From contig JAHHIE010000054.1 of assembly GCA_019358945.1 (NCBI GenBank), positions 1 to 44,673 of the forward strand: a DNA stretch of 44,673 bases, in the 5' to 3' direction. Below, in pieces: positions 35,756 through 44,549 of this stretch. Each line of letters begins with the position of its first letter. Position 1 is the first letter of the stretch. The notes beneath the pieces were generated by a model. The model ran no database searches. It was not told the origin of the DNA and was given only the letters and a program-made list of their open reading frames with translations. A program made the translations under genes and the position numbers. Origin of the DNA: Stenomitos rutilans HA7619-LM2 (lineage in GTDB: Bacteria > Cyanobacteriota > Cyanobacteriia > Leptolyngbyales > Leptolyngbyaceae).

Positions 35756-37678
35756 CTAACTGAGTACAGGCGCTTGCACGAGATCTTCAAAGGTGGTTTG
35801 GCGTTCGCGATCGAGGTCTCGTATCCGCTGTTCTTCCGCACAGATTTTTTTATAGTAAAACTGCCCTAGCTCAGGTGCAGCAGCGCAATCGGTCTTTTCC
35901 CATAGCGAAAGAAAGTGGCGGCGACGTTTTTCGCACATCACTTTTTCCATTGAAGCAACGGCTGAGCGGATGACGAGAGTTGATCGCAGCACGTCAATGT
36001 CCCCGGTTTCGTCAAGCTGAAAGAAGGTATAAATTTTGCGCATGTCGCTGGGAAAGTCGGTGCAACGATCTTGCAGCAGCGTCATCAAATCCAGCAATGG
36101 ATTAGCTTCGACATCGAACCCATCTTCTTTTAGTGCCAAGATTTGTCGCCACAAAAAGCGATGGTGGGACAGGCTAAATTCTAGATCGCGGGCTTCTAAT
36201 GCTTCAACGATCGCCTGCCGATGCAGCGGTTTATGGAGGTAAAGACGCAGTAGCTGCCCTTCCGATTCTTCCAGCAGATCACGTTCGCTGCTGGTCTGCC
36301 ACTTTTGCGATCGCCCATGCCACCGTTCGCCCCGCACTTGCAGCCGCAAATTATCTTCTAGCTGCCGCATGAGGCGACTGTTGCCTTGACTCAACAGTTC
36401 GGCACATTTTTGGATGTAATGGGTACGGAGCATGGAGTTAGGCAGGTTGCCGAGCAGTTTGACGATCGCTTGCACGCTTTGCTGAAACTGATCCGCCTGG
36501 TGGAGGTCGTGACCTGCGATCGCCTGCTGAATCTGCCAGTCAAGCCAGAGAGGAGAATTATCCAACAACTGCTGATAGTCTGCTGGCGTATTCGATTGGA
36601 GAAACTCATCGGGATCTTTGCCAGTGGGAATATTGAGGATGCGCAGTTGAACTTCGCCCTGATAAGCCAGCGCAGCCACTTCGCCAATCGCCCGTTCCGC
36701 TGCTTGAGTGCCTGCGCGATCGGCATCAAAGTTAAACACGATGCGTTTGGATTCGGTGTAGCGTAAAAGTTGTCGCACTTGAGCGAGGCTGAGAGCCGTT
36801 CCCATCGACGCCACGACGTTAGAAATGCCTGCACTGTGAAGCGCAATCACATCGAAGTAGCCTTCTACAACGACGGCTTGGTCCTGCTTGGCAATCGCGG
36901 CCCGTGCCTTGTCCAGTGCAAACAGAATATTACCTTTGTCAAAGAGTTCAGTTTCAGGTGAGTTAAGGTACTTAGGCTGCTCGTCACCTAGCGATCGACC
37001 GCCAAAGCCCACGACTCGCCCCTGAAGATCGTGAATGGGAATCATAAGGCGATCGCGGAAGCGATCATAGTAGCTTCCGGTTGCCCCTTTGCGTGGCACA
37101 ATCAGCCCTGCCCGTTCCACCAGTTCGACGGGATAGTGCTTTTGCTCAACCAGATAACCGAAGAGCGTTTCCCATCCGGCAGGCGCATAGCCCAATTGAA
37201 ACTGTTGCATGGTCAGCGCGCTGAGCTTTCGTTGTGTCGTTAAATAATCTAGTGCCGCTTTTCCCTGCGGTTGATTTAACGCATGTTCAAAGAAGCGGGC
37301 TGTCAGCGCCAAAATTTCGTGGAGTTGCTCTCGCACAGAAAGCTGACGCTGAAGTTCTTGACGTTGTTCTGGCTCCAGGGTTTGCACCGAGACCTGATAG
37401 CGCTTTGCCAGATCCAGCACCACTTCGCTGAACGATCGCTTCCCCAACTCCATCAGGAACTTAATCGCATTGCCACCCGCACCACAGCTAAAGCAGTAGT
37501 AAAACTGTTTGCCAGGGCTGACCGTAAAGCTGGGCGATTTGTCGTCGTGGAAGGGACACAAGCCCGTAAAGTCTTTCCCCAGTTTGCGCAGCACCACATG
37601 CTCAGACACCACATCCACAATATCGGCACGTTGGCGCACCTGTTCGATCGTATCGGGGTGGAGGCGTGGAATATCCAT
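35756..37678 (-). CDS. dnaG: DNA primase DnaG
   Basis: A 640-aa primase that makes RNA primers at the replication fork. The N-terminal zinc finger reads LCPFHDDKSPSF with YYCFSCGAGG (CHC2-type). The catalytic core has the RNA polymerase-like block YDRFRDRLMIPIHDLQGRV. TOPRIM has VVEGYFDVIALHSAG and FNFDADRAGTQAAERA. The C-terminal helicase-interaction part follows from about residue 420. I use ATG at 37678 (MDIPRLHPDT), where family homology begins; the longer frame from 37798 adds 40 unconserved residues. Confidence 0.95.
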   Translation of the reverse strand: MDIPRLHPDTIEQVRQRADIVDVVSEHVVLRKLGKDFTGLCPFHDDKSPSFTVSPGKQFYYCFSCGAGGNAIKFLMELGKRSFSEVVLDLAKRYQVSVQTLEPEQRQELQRQLSVREQLHEILALTARFFEHALNQPQGKAALDYLTTQRKLSALTMQQFQLGYAPAGWETLFGYLVEQKHYPVELVERAGLIVPRKGATGSYYDRFRDRLMIPIHDLQGRVVGFGGRSLGDEQPKYLNSPETELFDKGNILFALDKARAAIAKQDQAVVVEGYFDVIALHSAGISNVVASMGTALSLAQVRQLLRYTESKRIVFNFDADRAGTQAAERAIGEVAALAYQGEVQLRILNIPTGKDPDEFLQSNTPADYQQLLDNSPLWLDWQIQQAIAGHDLHQADQFQQSVQAIVKLLGNLPNSMLRTHYIQKCAELLSQGNSRLMRQLEDNLRLQVRGERWHGRSQKWQTSSERDLLEESEGQLLRLYLHKPLHRQAIVEALEARDLEFSLSHHRFLWRQILALKEDGFDVEANPLLDLMTLLQDRCTDFPSDMRKIYTFFQLDETGDIDVLRSTLVIRSAVASMEKVMCEKRRRHFLSLWEKTDCAAAPELGQFYYKKICAEEQRIRDLDRERQTTFEDLVQAPVLS

Positions 37679-37760
37679 AAAGGGGGAAGTAAGGAGTGGG
37701 AAAATGAGGTTCACATATTGTCGCAAATTTGGTTGAATGTGGGCTAAGCGGCTGGGTTTC

Positions 37761-37940
37761 TTAATGGTTTGACTCAAGGTAAGGCGCGATCGCGGCACAT
37801 GTATTTTTTAGAACTTCGCCTCTGGTGCTCCAGCAGACCCACAGCTTGGCAAACGGGACGCCAAACGGCCCAATAACCTGCTTCAGGATCGGTTTCAAGA
37901 ACAACACGCCATCCCGTGCTTTTTCCTCTCCATCAATCAT
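37761..37940 (-). CDS. Possible small hypothetical protein upstream of dnaG
   Basis: A frame of 59 residues starting ATG at 37940 (MIDGEEKARDGVLFLKPILK) and ending 83 bases before dnaG. Composition looks protein-like, with a charged start and hydrophobic middle. No family is recognised and no strong ribosome binding site is seen. It may be a real short gene, a remnant of a longer one, or chance. Confidence 0.3.
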   Translation of the reverse strand: MIDGEEKARDGVLFLKPILKQVIGPFGVPFAKLWVCWSTRGEVLKNTCAAIAPYLESNH

Positions 37941-38915
37941 GCGCACCAAAATACTCGACGATATCTTAGCTTCTCAACATCAAAAGCTCTGGCCCTAGTT
38001 CTCTAATCAGTGATGGCAGACATCCTTGCCTGGTCAAAAGCGCATGCGTTGAGAGCGGACGTTGACAGAATCCCACTGCCTTAGCAGGGATCGTCTTGTT
38101 TGTGTTCGTGAGTCGCTATGTTTCACCGCAATGCGCTGGACTCGGAGAGCGTGCCTTCGGCAGATCCACGCGCTATCACCATTCTAGCAATCACCCTTTA
38201 GAAGACCAGAGCCATCGTATCTGCGGAGGTGCTCTAAATGTCCTTTACAAAGGCTTTATAGGGTGGAGTACTCACGTAAATCCCCGGAGTCTCTTGCAAG
38301 CAAGCGTTAGACAAATGCAAATGTCGCTACTGCGGCAGATCTAAGACCTATTGCAGAGCAGACACTATACCTATGTATGGCAGTCTTTAGATCAGTGCTT
38401 CTTGAGCTGACGGTAAATTTTGAGTAAAAAGGCGAAGGATTGCCACAGGTCAAGCCAGCAGTTAGGATAGGCTACGACTGGTAAGTTCTTCAACTTTCTC
38501 TGGAACAAAGTTGGACGTCTTGCTTCAAATCACCAGGTAGTCGCTCCATCTCAAGAATCATAAGACGTTTAACGCTTTAAAGGAGATAGCTGTAGTGGCA
38601 GCCATCTTTTTGAATCCTTGATTCCATTGATGCTACTAGCGGCAAGTCCATCTCCATAAAAGAACTGAGGAGCTATCAGTGGTGGTAATACTCGTAATTC
38701 GATTTAGATTTCAAGTGATGAGCCAATGGTTATCTTAGAAAAGCTTTTTACCAGGTTTAAAAATTTTTTCAGATGACGCTATTGCAGCGGCCAAGGTCTT
38801 GAAAGAGTTATGCAGTAGAGAGATCACATCTGAAATTGTATCGTTGCAGAGGCCGTTAAAGTCTTTACATCCACATTGCATTAAAGTTAACCCTTGTAGG
38901 CAGGAAAGTCCTCGA
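37941..38915. other. Gene-poor region upstream of the polysaccharide cluster
   Basis: About 970 bases with no frame I can support. It contains GAGCGTGCCTTCGGCAGATC (from 38149), a repeat-like motif common in cyanobacterial spacers. A stem GATAGCTG / CAGCCATC followed by TTTTT (38585-38611, one mismatch) looks like a terminator. Its last part should hold the promoter for the oxygenase gene; AGGAAAG at 38902-38908 is that gene's ribosome binding site. It may be decayed coding sequence, but no domain is visible in any frame. Confidence 0.45.
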
Positions 38916-39758
38916 ATGAATGCTACGAATGTAACCCTTCCGATGTTTCGTCTTGATGTAGATTACCTGAAGTCTCTAGCAATCAAGCACCGTGAGGAAT
39001 ACGCTACAGCCAAGCCGTTCCCCCATATTGTTATTGATAACTTCTTGCCAGAATCCATTCTGGAGGAAGTCCTAAAAGAATTTCCTAATCCAAAGCAAAT
39101 TGATTGGCAAACATTTCAGACTCCAGCCGAGAAGAAACTTGCCTCAAAGCATGAGCAGCAAATGGGTGACGCAACTCGGTTGCTACTGTATAGCCTTAAT
39201 TCCTCTACTTTCATTACTTTCCTAGAAATTCTTACAGGTATTGATGGCCTCTTGCCAGATCCTCACTTTGAGGGAGGCGGACTTCATCAAATTGAGCGCG
39301 GTGGCTTTTTGAAAATGCATGTAGATTTCAATCGGCATAAGAAGCTACGCCTTGATCGGCGATTAAATTTCTTGCTTTATCTGAATCAAGATTGGAAGGA
39401 GGAATACGGAGGACACCTTGAGCTATGGGATCAAAATATGACTCAATGCGAGAAGAAAATTCTTCCAATTTTCAATCGCTGTGTGGTTTTTAGTACAACT
39501 GATTTTTCCTATCATGGTCATCCTGAACCGCTGACCTGCCCTGAGAGTAGGACGAGAAAGTCTCTTGCACTCTACTACTACAGCAATGGTCGCCCTGCTG
39601 AAGAGACATTAGGAACTCCACACACAACCATCTTTCAAACCCGTCCTCAGGATAATTTTCAATTATCTGAACCTTCAGACACAACAGCTAAAAGCATCAT
39701 CAAGCAATTATTGCCTCCAATTTTGGTTGATACTTACAGGGCGCTGAGAAGCAAGTAA
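38916..39758 (+). CDS. 2-oxoglutarate/Fe(II)-dependent oxygenase (prolyl 4-hydroxylase-like)
   Basis: A 280-aa protein with a double-stranded beta-helix oxygenase core. The facial triad is His135-x-Asp137 (LKMHVDFNRH) and a distal His200 (DFSYHGHPEP), and the oxoglutarate-binding basic residue is in SRTRKSLALYYYS. The N-terminal FPHIVIDNFLPESILEEVL block is typical of the group found in polysaccharide clusters. It would hydroxylate a protein or sugar; the substrate is unknown. I chose ATG at 38916 because of AGGA about 10 bases upstream; the frame opens 39 codons earlier in non-conserved sequence. It leads the polysaccharide genes on the same strand. Confidence 0.9.
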   Translation: MNATNVTLPMFRLDVDYLKSLAIKHREEYATAKPFPHIVIDNFLPESILEEVLKEFPNPKQIDWQTFQTPAEKKLASKHEQQMGDATRLLLYSLNSSTFITFLEILTGIDGLLPDPHFEGGGLHQIERGGFLKMHVDFNRHKKLRLDRRLNFLLYLNQDWKEEYGGHLELWDQNMTQCEKKILPIFNRCVVFSTTDFSYHGHPEPLTCPESRTRKSLALYYYSNGRPAEETLGTPHTTIFQTRPQDNFQLSEPSDTTAKSIIKQLLPPILVDTYRALRSK

Positions 39759-39905
39759 TCATTTTCAGCTTCTTGTGGCAGAGGCTCAAAACCAAAACCC
39801 TATTAAGCTAATGAGGAGACATAGCAGCATCTTATTTGTAGTTGATAGGGAGTGTGGTTTTGTCTTCACCCTGTTCTGGTGTATTGACTTGTATGAAGGT
39901 GAGCT

Positions 39906-41243
39906 ATGAATACTCTCGTAATGTATGCTTGGTTTCCAATCGTTATTTACTTGTTCATACGCTTTCCGCCTCAGCGCGCAGTTGTCATTAGCTTTGTGAC
40001 AGCCTGGTTGTTTTTGCCGCTCGCAACGTTTAAATTGCCCGGTATTCCAGTGGAATACAACAAAATGTCGGCGACATGTTTAGGTATTCTACTTGCAACA
40101 TGTCTTTATAATGTTGAGCGGTTCAAAACGTTCAGATTTAGTTGGTTTGATCTGCCTATAGCTGTTTGGTGCCTCTGTCCTTTTGCTTCGTCAGTGACTA
40201 ATGGGCTTGGTGCTTATGATGGAGTTTCAAGTACGATCGCTCAAACAATGGGTTGGGGAGTTCCTTACTTCTTAGGGCGAATCTACTTGAACAGCTTTTC
40301 TGGCTTACGACAGCTAGGAATCGGAATTTTTTGGGGTGGATTGATTTATGCCCCCCTGTGTATTCTTGAGACTGCAACCCATATCAATTTACATGGCCTC
40401 CTCTACCGCTTTACTGCTGGAGCATCAGATCTCCGCTATGGAGGGTACAGACCATCAGTCTTTTTGCAGAATGGTTTAGCCTTAGGTGTTTGGATGATGT
40501 TCGCGGCTTTAATGGGCATCATCCTATGGAGAACCAAGACCATTAGGCAAGTTCGGAATATTCCGATCGGTTGGGTTATTGCTTTTTTAATAACAGCATT
40601 TATTTTGGTCAAGGCGACTGGCGCTTACTTTTTGCTGCTTATGGCACTCATTATTGTCATTGCAGCACAGTTGTATGGTACTGGTCTTCTACTCTGGATT
40701 CTGATCGGGGCAATGTTTATTTACCTGTACCTAGGTGTTGTGGGAGATTTTCCTGGGCAGGAAATTATTGATTTTCTAGCTAACTTCATCGATCCTGATC
40801 GCCTTCAGTCTCTAGGCTTCCGCTTCATGAACGAGGAAGTTCTTTCAGCTAAAGCACGTCAACAAATCTTGTTTGGGTGGGGAGGATACGGTAGAAATCA
40901 GCTTTATAAAGAAGGCGGGTATGTAATTACAATCACAGACAGCCTCTGGATCATTGCATTTGGTGTAAATGGCCTAGTCGGATTAATCAGCGTTTTTACA
41001 GCATTGCTTCTACCTGTCTTAGGCTTCTGGTTTGTCTACCCACCCACGTCTTGGTCACATCCTAATATTGTGATCACGGCAGCGATCGCGGTTGGTTTAG
41101 CTATGTATACTTTGGACTGCACGTTGAATGCGTTTCCAAACTCAGTTTTCACACTTGCTAGCGGTGGTCTTACTGGAGTAATTCTCAATCGGCAGCTACA
41201 GGGGTTTCCAGCTAGACAACCTATTCTTAGACAAACGAGGTGA
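39906..41243 (+). CDS. O-antigen polymerase/ligase-like membrane protein
   Basis: A 445-aa integral membrane protein with about ten hydrophobic segments, for example MYAWFPIVIYLFIRF, FLITAFILVKATGAYFLLLM and LLLWILIGAMFIYLYLGVV. A large extracytoplasmic loop (about residues 285-330, IDPDRLQSLGFRFMNEEVLS) is in the place expected for Wzy/WaaL-type proteins. These join or polymerise polysaccharide repeat units at the outer face of the inner membrane. It could act for exopolysaccharide or O-antigen. Base composition is more AT-rich than the housekeeping genes, as often seen in such clusters. Start ATG at 39906 directly after GAAGGTGAGCT. Confidence 0.85.
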   Translation: MNTLVMYAWFPIVIYLFIRFPPQRAVVISFVTAWLFLPLATFKLPGIPVEYNKMSATCLGILLATCLYNVERFKTFRFSWFDLPIAVWCLCPFASSVTNGLGAYDGVSSTIAQTMGWGVPYFLGRIYLNSFSGLRQLGIGIFWGGLIYAPLCILETATHINLHGLLYRFTAGASDLRYGGYRPSVFLQNGLALGVWMMFAALMGIILWRTKTIRQVRNIPIGWVIAFLITAFILVKATGAYFLLLMALIIVIAAQLYGTGLLLWILIGAMFIYLYLGVVGDFPGQEIIDFLANFIDPDRLQSLGFRFMNEEVLSAKARQQILFGWGGYGRNQLYKEGGYVITITDSLWIIAFGVNGLVGLISVFTALLLPVLGFWFVYPPTSWSHPNIVITAAIAVGLAMYTLDCTLNAFPNSVFTLASGGLTGVILNRQLQGFPARQPILRQTR

Positions 41244-41322
41244 TAAGTAATAGGTGGAAATTCGCGTGAATATACGTCGATGTGTGGGTTAAGAAGCTAA
41301 CTCAAGAAGCTCAGTAATAGGG

Positions 41323-41351
41323 TTCTCTTATATACAAAGAGAATGTTTTTT
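41323..41351 (+). terminator. Probable intrinsic terminator after the polymerase-like gene
   Basis: TTCTCTT (41323-41329) pairs with AAGAGAA (41337-41343) and is followed by TGTTTTTT. The stem is AT-rich, so it may be leaky and allow reading into the GT2 gene 39 bases later. Confidence 0.5.
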
Positions 41352-41389
41352 GAAAACTTACAACGTTTGTTTAAACTAAGGGTTGTTCT

Positions 41390-42382
41390 ATGTCGAATAC
41401 GGTCAAGCTAGATCAAGCAACAACTCTACTGGTTGTAGTACTGAACTACAAAACAGCGGATTTAACGATCGATTGCTTGAACTCTTTATCAGATGAGATA
41501 AAGACGATCCCTGGTAGCTACGTGGTGGTGACTGACAACGCATCGGGTGATGGTTCGGTCGAGAAAATTGCGTCAGCGATTGACAAAAATCGATGGCATC
41601 ACTGGGTTGAACTAATGCCATTAGACCGCAATGGTGGTTTCGCCTTCGGCAATAACGCCGCGATTCGTCCAGTTCTGGCAGCAACGCATCCATGCCCCTA
41701 CGTATTATTGCTGAATCCTGATACGATTATCCGCCCAGGCGCAATCAAAACACTGCTGGCTTTTATGGATAAGCAGCCGGAAGTTGGCATTGCAGGCAGT
41801 CGTCTGGAAGATTTAGACCAGACGGCGCAGCAATCAGCCTTTCGGTTTCCGAACGTAGTGGGTGAATTAGATTTTGGCTTGCGCCTGGGTATAGCGTCTA
41901 AGTTGCTTTCGCGATGGGCGATCGTCCCCGAAATTTTGGATCACTCGCACCAAGCAGACTGGGTTGCTGGTGCGAGTATGATCATTCGTCGCGAAGTGTT
42001 TGAATCGATCGGATTACTTGATGAACATTACTTTATGTATTTTGAAGAAGTTGACTTCTGCTTGAGAGCACAACGTGCAGGCTGGTCTTGCTGGTATGTG
42101 CCTCAAAGTCATGTCGTTCATTTTGTTGGTCAAAGTTCTGGCGTGACCGATTCTAAGCGCCCACCGAAGCGGTTACCGACTTATTGGTTTGATTCTAGAC
42201 GGCGGTACTTTTTAAAGAATCATGGCTGGTTATATGCCGCTTTAGCTGATGCAGCCTGGCTTACAGGTTTTACGTTATGGCGATGGCGGCGGGTCGTTCA
42301 ACGCAAGCCCGACACCGATCCCCCCCAAATTTGGAGCGATTTTCTGATGAACAGCGTGTTTATCAGGGGAGGCCAGATTTGA
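41390..42382 (+). CDS. Glycosyltransferase family 2 (rhamnosyltransferase-like)
   Basis: A 330-aa GT-A fold enzyme. Motifs: VVVLNYKTADLTIDCLNSL at the N terminus, VVTDNASGDGS (nucleotide-binding Asp), RNGGFAFGNNAAIRP, the DxD-like LLNPDTIIRPGA, ADWVAGASMIIRREVFE and YFMYFEEVDFCLRAQRAGW. These are typical of GT2 enzymes that add rhamnose or related sugars to lipid-linked intermediates. Its C-terminal segment has a probable membrane-associated helix (WLYAALADAAWLTGF). The last four bases overlap the next gene's TTG start. Confidence 0.93.
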   Translation: MSNTVKLDQATTLLVVVLNYKTADLTIDCLNSLSDEIKTIPGSYVVVTDNASGDGSVEKIASAIDKNRWHHWVELMPLDRNGGFAFGNNAAIRPVLAATHPCPYVLLLNPDTIIRPGAIKTLLAFMDKQPEVGIAGSRLEDLDQTAQQSAFRFPNVVGELDFGLRLGIASKLLSRWAIVPEILDHSHQADWVAGASMIIRREVFESIGLLDEHYFMYFEEVDFCLRAQRAGWSCWYVPQSHVVHFVGQSSGVTDSKRPPKRLPTYWFDSRRRYFLKNHGWLYAALADAAWLTGFTLWRWRRVVQRKPDTDPPQIWSDFLMNSVFIRGGQI

Positions 42383-42906
42383 GCACTAGCGAGACTGAAC
42401 CACTAGGTCTGTGGCAACAAATTAAAGAAGACTGGGAAGCGCATGGACGAGACTGGACAAAACCAGGCTTTCGCGCTGTGGCCGTGCATCGCTTTGGAGT
42501 CTGGCGTATGACCCTTGAGCCAAAACTGTTGCGAGCACCGTTTAGCCTACTATATCGATCGCTTTATCGTAAAATTCGCAACGGCTATGGCATTGAGTTG
42601 CCTTATACGGTGGAGTTGGGCCGCCGAGTGATCATCGAACATCAAGGGGGAATTGTCATTCACGGGTATTGCCATATTGGCGATGACAGCATCATTCGGC
42701 AGGGCGTTACTCTGGGGCTACGCTACCTTGATCGCTTGTTTGAGGCTCCAAAGCTGGGAAAACGAGTAAACGTCGGGGCGGGTGCCGTGATTCTGGGTAA
42801 TGTCACTGTTGGTGATGATGCCAATGTTGGAGCCAATGCTGTAGTTCTAATAGATGTGCCACCCGGTGCAACAGCCGTTGGTATACCTGCCAAAATCATC
42901 AAGTAA
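42379..42906 (+). CDS. Hexapeptide-repeat acyltransferase (serine acetyltransferase-like)
   Basis: A 175-aa left-handed beta-helix acyltransferase. The N-terminal helical part (LWQQIKEDWEAHGRDW) and the block GYGIELPYTVELGRRVIIEH are like serine acetyltransferases. Repeats follow: VIHGYCHIGDDSIIRQGVTLG, then VNVGAGAVILGNVTVGDDAN and VPPGATAVGIPAKIIK. The His residues in IIEHQGGIVIHG are likely catalytic. I chose TTG at 42379: it overlaps the GT2 stop codon in TTGA and follows AGGGGAGG at good spacing. The frame opens earlier, inside the GT2 gene, without a good start. In this cluster it probably acetylates a sugar, though a true serine acetyltransferase cannot be excluded. Confidence 0.88.
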   Translation: MSTSETEPLGLWQQIKEDWEAHGRDWTKPGFRAVAVHRFGVWRMTLEPKLLRAPFSLLYRSLYRKIRNGYGIELPYTVELGRRVIIEHQGGIVIHGYCHIGDDSIIRQGVTLGLRYLDRLFEAPKLGKRVNVGAGAVILGNVTVGDDANVGANAVVLIDVPPGATAVGIPAKIIK

Positions 42907-42917
42907 GGCAAGAGATT

Positions 42918-44072
42918 TTAAGACGCGATCGGAGTCTGGAGTTCGAGCATCAACTGTTGTTCTAACACGGCAACGACTGCTAGTTCTTCGGGTTTCAAGG
43001 CGAAGCTGTTTTTAGCCACGATTGCAGCATGCTCTTGCATTATTTGATGTAACGATTCATCCATATACGCCTCTAAAATGGCTGGATGGACATAGTATTT
43101 GCGGCACGTTGCAGGGCGATTTCTAAGATAAAAAGCAACTGTTTTGATGGCCTGGACAATGTTTTTCTTCGCAGCCGTTTCGGAGGTAAAGGTGCCAATA
43201 TCGGTAAGTTCTGACGCGGCTAATACCGTGCCTGCCCATGTACGGAAGTCTTTAGCCGTAAAATCTTGCTCAGTAATCGTTCTCAAATAACTGTTAACGG
43301 TACCTGAGTCGATCGTCTGATACTGTCCCATTTCATCTCGATATTGAAATAGCTCCTGTCCAGGAATGTCCTGACATCGCTTAACAATTTTAGCTAAGCG
43401 TTTATCGTTCAGCTCAATATCGTGTTCAACACCGCTTTTACCTCGAAATTGAAATTGAATTTTAGAGCCTGCAATATCAACATGTTCATCCCGGAGGGTC
43501 GTCAGACCATAGGATTGGTTAGAACGAGCATATTCTTCATTGCCAACACGAATACGAGTTAGTTCCATCAGGCGGACGATCGCGGCCAACACTTTTTCTT
43601 TTGGCAACCCTGGTAATGCAAGATCGTGCTCCAACCGTTGCCGAATTTGGGGTAGCGATTGGCTAAACACAAGCAGACGTGTGAATTTACTTTGGTCACG
43701 AATAGTTCGCCATAGCGGATGATAGCGATATTGCTTACGGCCCTTTGCGTCTCGTCCGGTTGCTTGTAAGTGCCCATTGCTAAAGGGACAAATCCACACG
43801 TCTTTATAGGCTGGTGGAATCGCTAATGCATTAATGCGGCGGATTTCGTCTGGATCACGAATGCGATCGCCATTAGGATTAAAATAGGCAAAACTTTTCT
43901 TCCCAGAACGCTTACGCTGAATGCCGGGAATGTTGTCGGTTACGTAGTGCAAGCCGATTTCCTCTGCTGATTTGATCGGATCAGAGGCTGTCACCGCTTG
44001 CAGGTGTTTCTGTAGCGATCGTGCTTGACGTGATCGCGGTTGAGGTGTCCGTTTCTGAACTTTATGCTGCAT
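42918..44072 (-). CDS. DNA topoisomerase IB (poxvirus/bacterial type)
   Basis: A 384-aa type IB topoisomerase that relaxes supercoils by a 3'-phosphotyrosyl link. Family blocks are HYVTDNIPGIQRKRSGK-like N-terminal sequence, IPPAYKDVWICPFSNGHLQA, LTRIRVGNEEYARSNQSYGL, FRGKSGVEHDI and FTAKDFRTWAGTVLA. The active-site Tyr is the second Tyr in CRKYYVHPAI. The N-terminal 20 residues are basic and disordered. It is convergent with the acyltransferase gene (11-base gap). Bacterial TopIB is scattered in its distribution and often seen as transferred; here codon use is not clearly different. Confidence 0.94.
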   Translation of the reverse strand: MQHKVQKRTPQPRSRQARSLQKHLQAVTASDPIKSAEEIGLHYVTDNIPGIQRKRSGKKSFAYFNPNGDRIRDPDEIRRINALAIPPAYKDVWICPFSNGHLQATGRDAKGRKQYRYHPLWRTIRDQSKFTRLLVFSQSLPQIRQRLEHDLALPGLPKEKVLAAIVRLMELTRIRVGNEEYARSNQSYGLTTLRDEHVDIAGSKIQFQFRGKSGVEHDIELNDKRLAKIVKRCQDIPGQELFQYRDEMGQYQTIDSGTVNSYLRTITEQDFTAKDFRTWAGTVLAASELTDIGTFTSETAAKKNIVQAIKTVAFYLRNRPATCRKYYVHPAILEAYMDESLHQIMQEHAAIVAKNSFALKPEELAVVAVLEQQLMLELQTPIAS

Positions 44073-44255
44073 TGACTATTAGAAGTAGAAAATTATTCAC
44101 CCCTTTCTTTTAGCGAAGTTCAACCGAGTTGGAATCTGCACAGCAGTATAGTTTTTCACGCAAGTTCAGATCATTGCCTAAACCCAGGCAATGAAGCTGA
44201 TGTCGGTGCAGTGAGAGCTTTTGTCTCCAGGTGAAATTTAGTTTGGCACGCCTGG

Positions 44256-44549
44256 GTTGGTAGTGCGTCAAAGAATGGTGGGTCGAGTAAAGTAGGGAGA
44301 CCGCTACTTTTACGTACAAATTATGGAATGTCTGCTCTGCGGTCATCCTAGCACCCACAAGCATGGAAAAGCTCCGAATGGGAGCCAACGCTATTTTTGC
44401 CCCCATTGCAAGCAAACGTTCAACGAGCGCTTTGACACGATGTACTATCATCGCCAAATTACTCCCGAACAGATTCGGCAAGTGTTACAAGCGCATAGCG
44501 AAGGCAGTAGTCTCAGAGGAATTAGCCGCACCAGTGGACTTGCCTACAA
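44256..44549 (+). mobile_element. Left part of an IS1-like element, truncated at its right side
   Basis: The region upstream of the transposase frame (GGTAGTGCGTCAAAGAATGG from 44259) could be the left terminal repeat, although its partner is missing. Homology to the transposase ends around 44549, where a different element starts. The left boundary is therefore approximate. Confidence 0.45.
44323..44549 (+). pseudogene. IS1-family transposase, N-terminal part, interrupted
   Basis: The frame starts ATG and encodes an InsA-like zinc ribbon, MECLLCGHPSTHKHGK with RYFCPHCKQTFNERF (Cys pairs CxxC and CxxC), followed by a helix-turn-helix segment ITPEQIRQVLQAHSEGSSLR. After TSGLAYN the sequence changes to RLPA and stop (frame ends 44565), so the DNA-binding part is left and the catalytic part is missing. 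A second insertion at about 44550 explains the loss. The catalytic half may lie beyond the right window edge. Confidence 0.75.

Noticed and set aside
38096-38344. 82-aa plus-strand frame in the gene-poor region
   Set aside because: Composition is not protein-like and it runs through the dispersed repeat-like motif.
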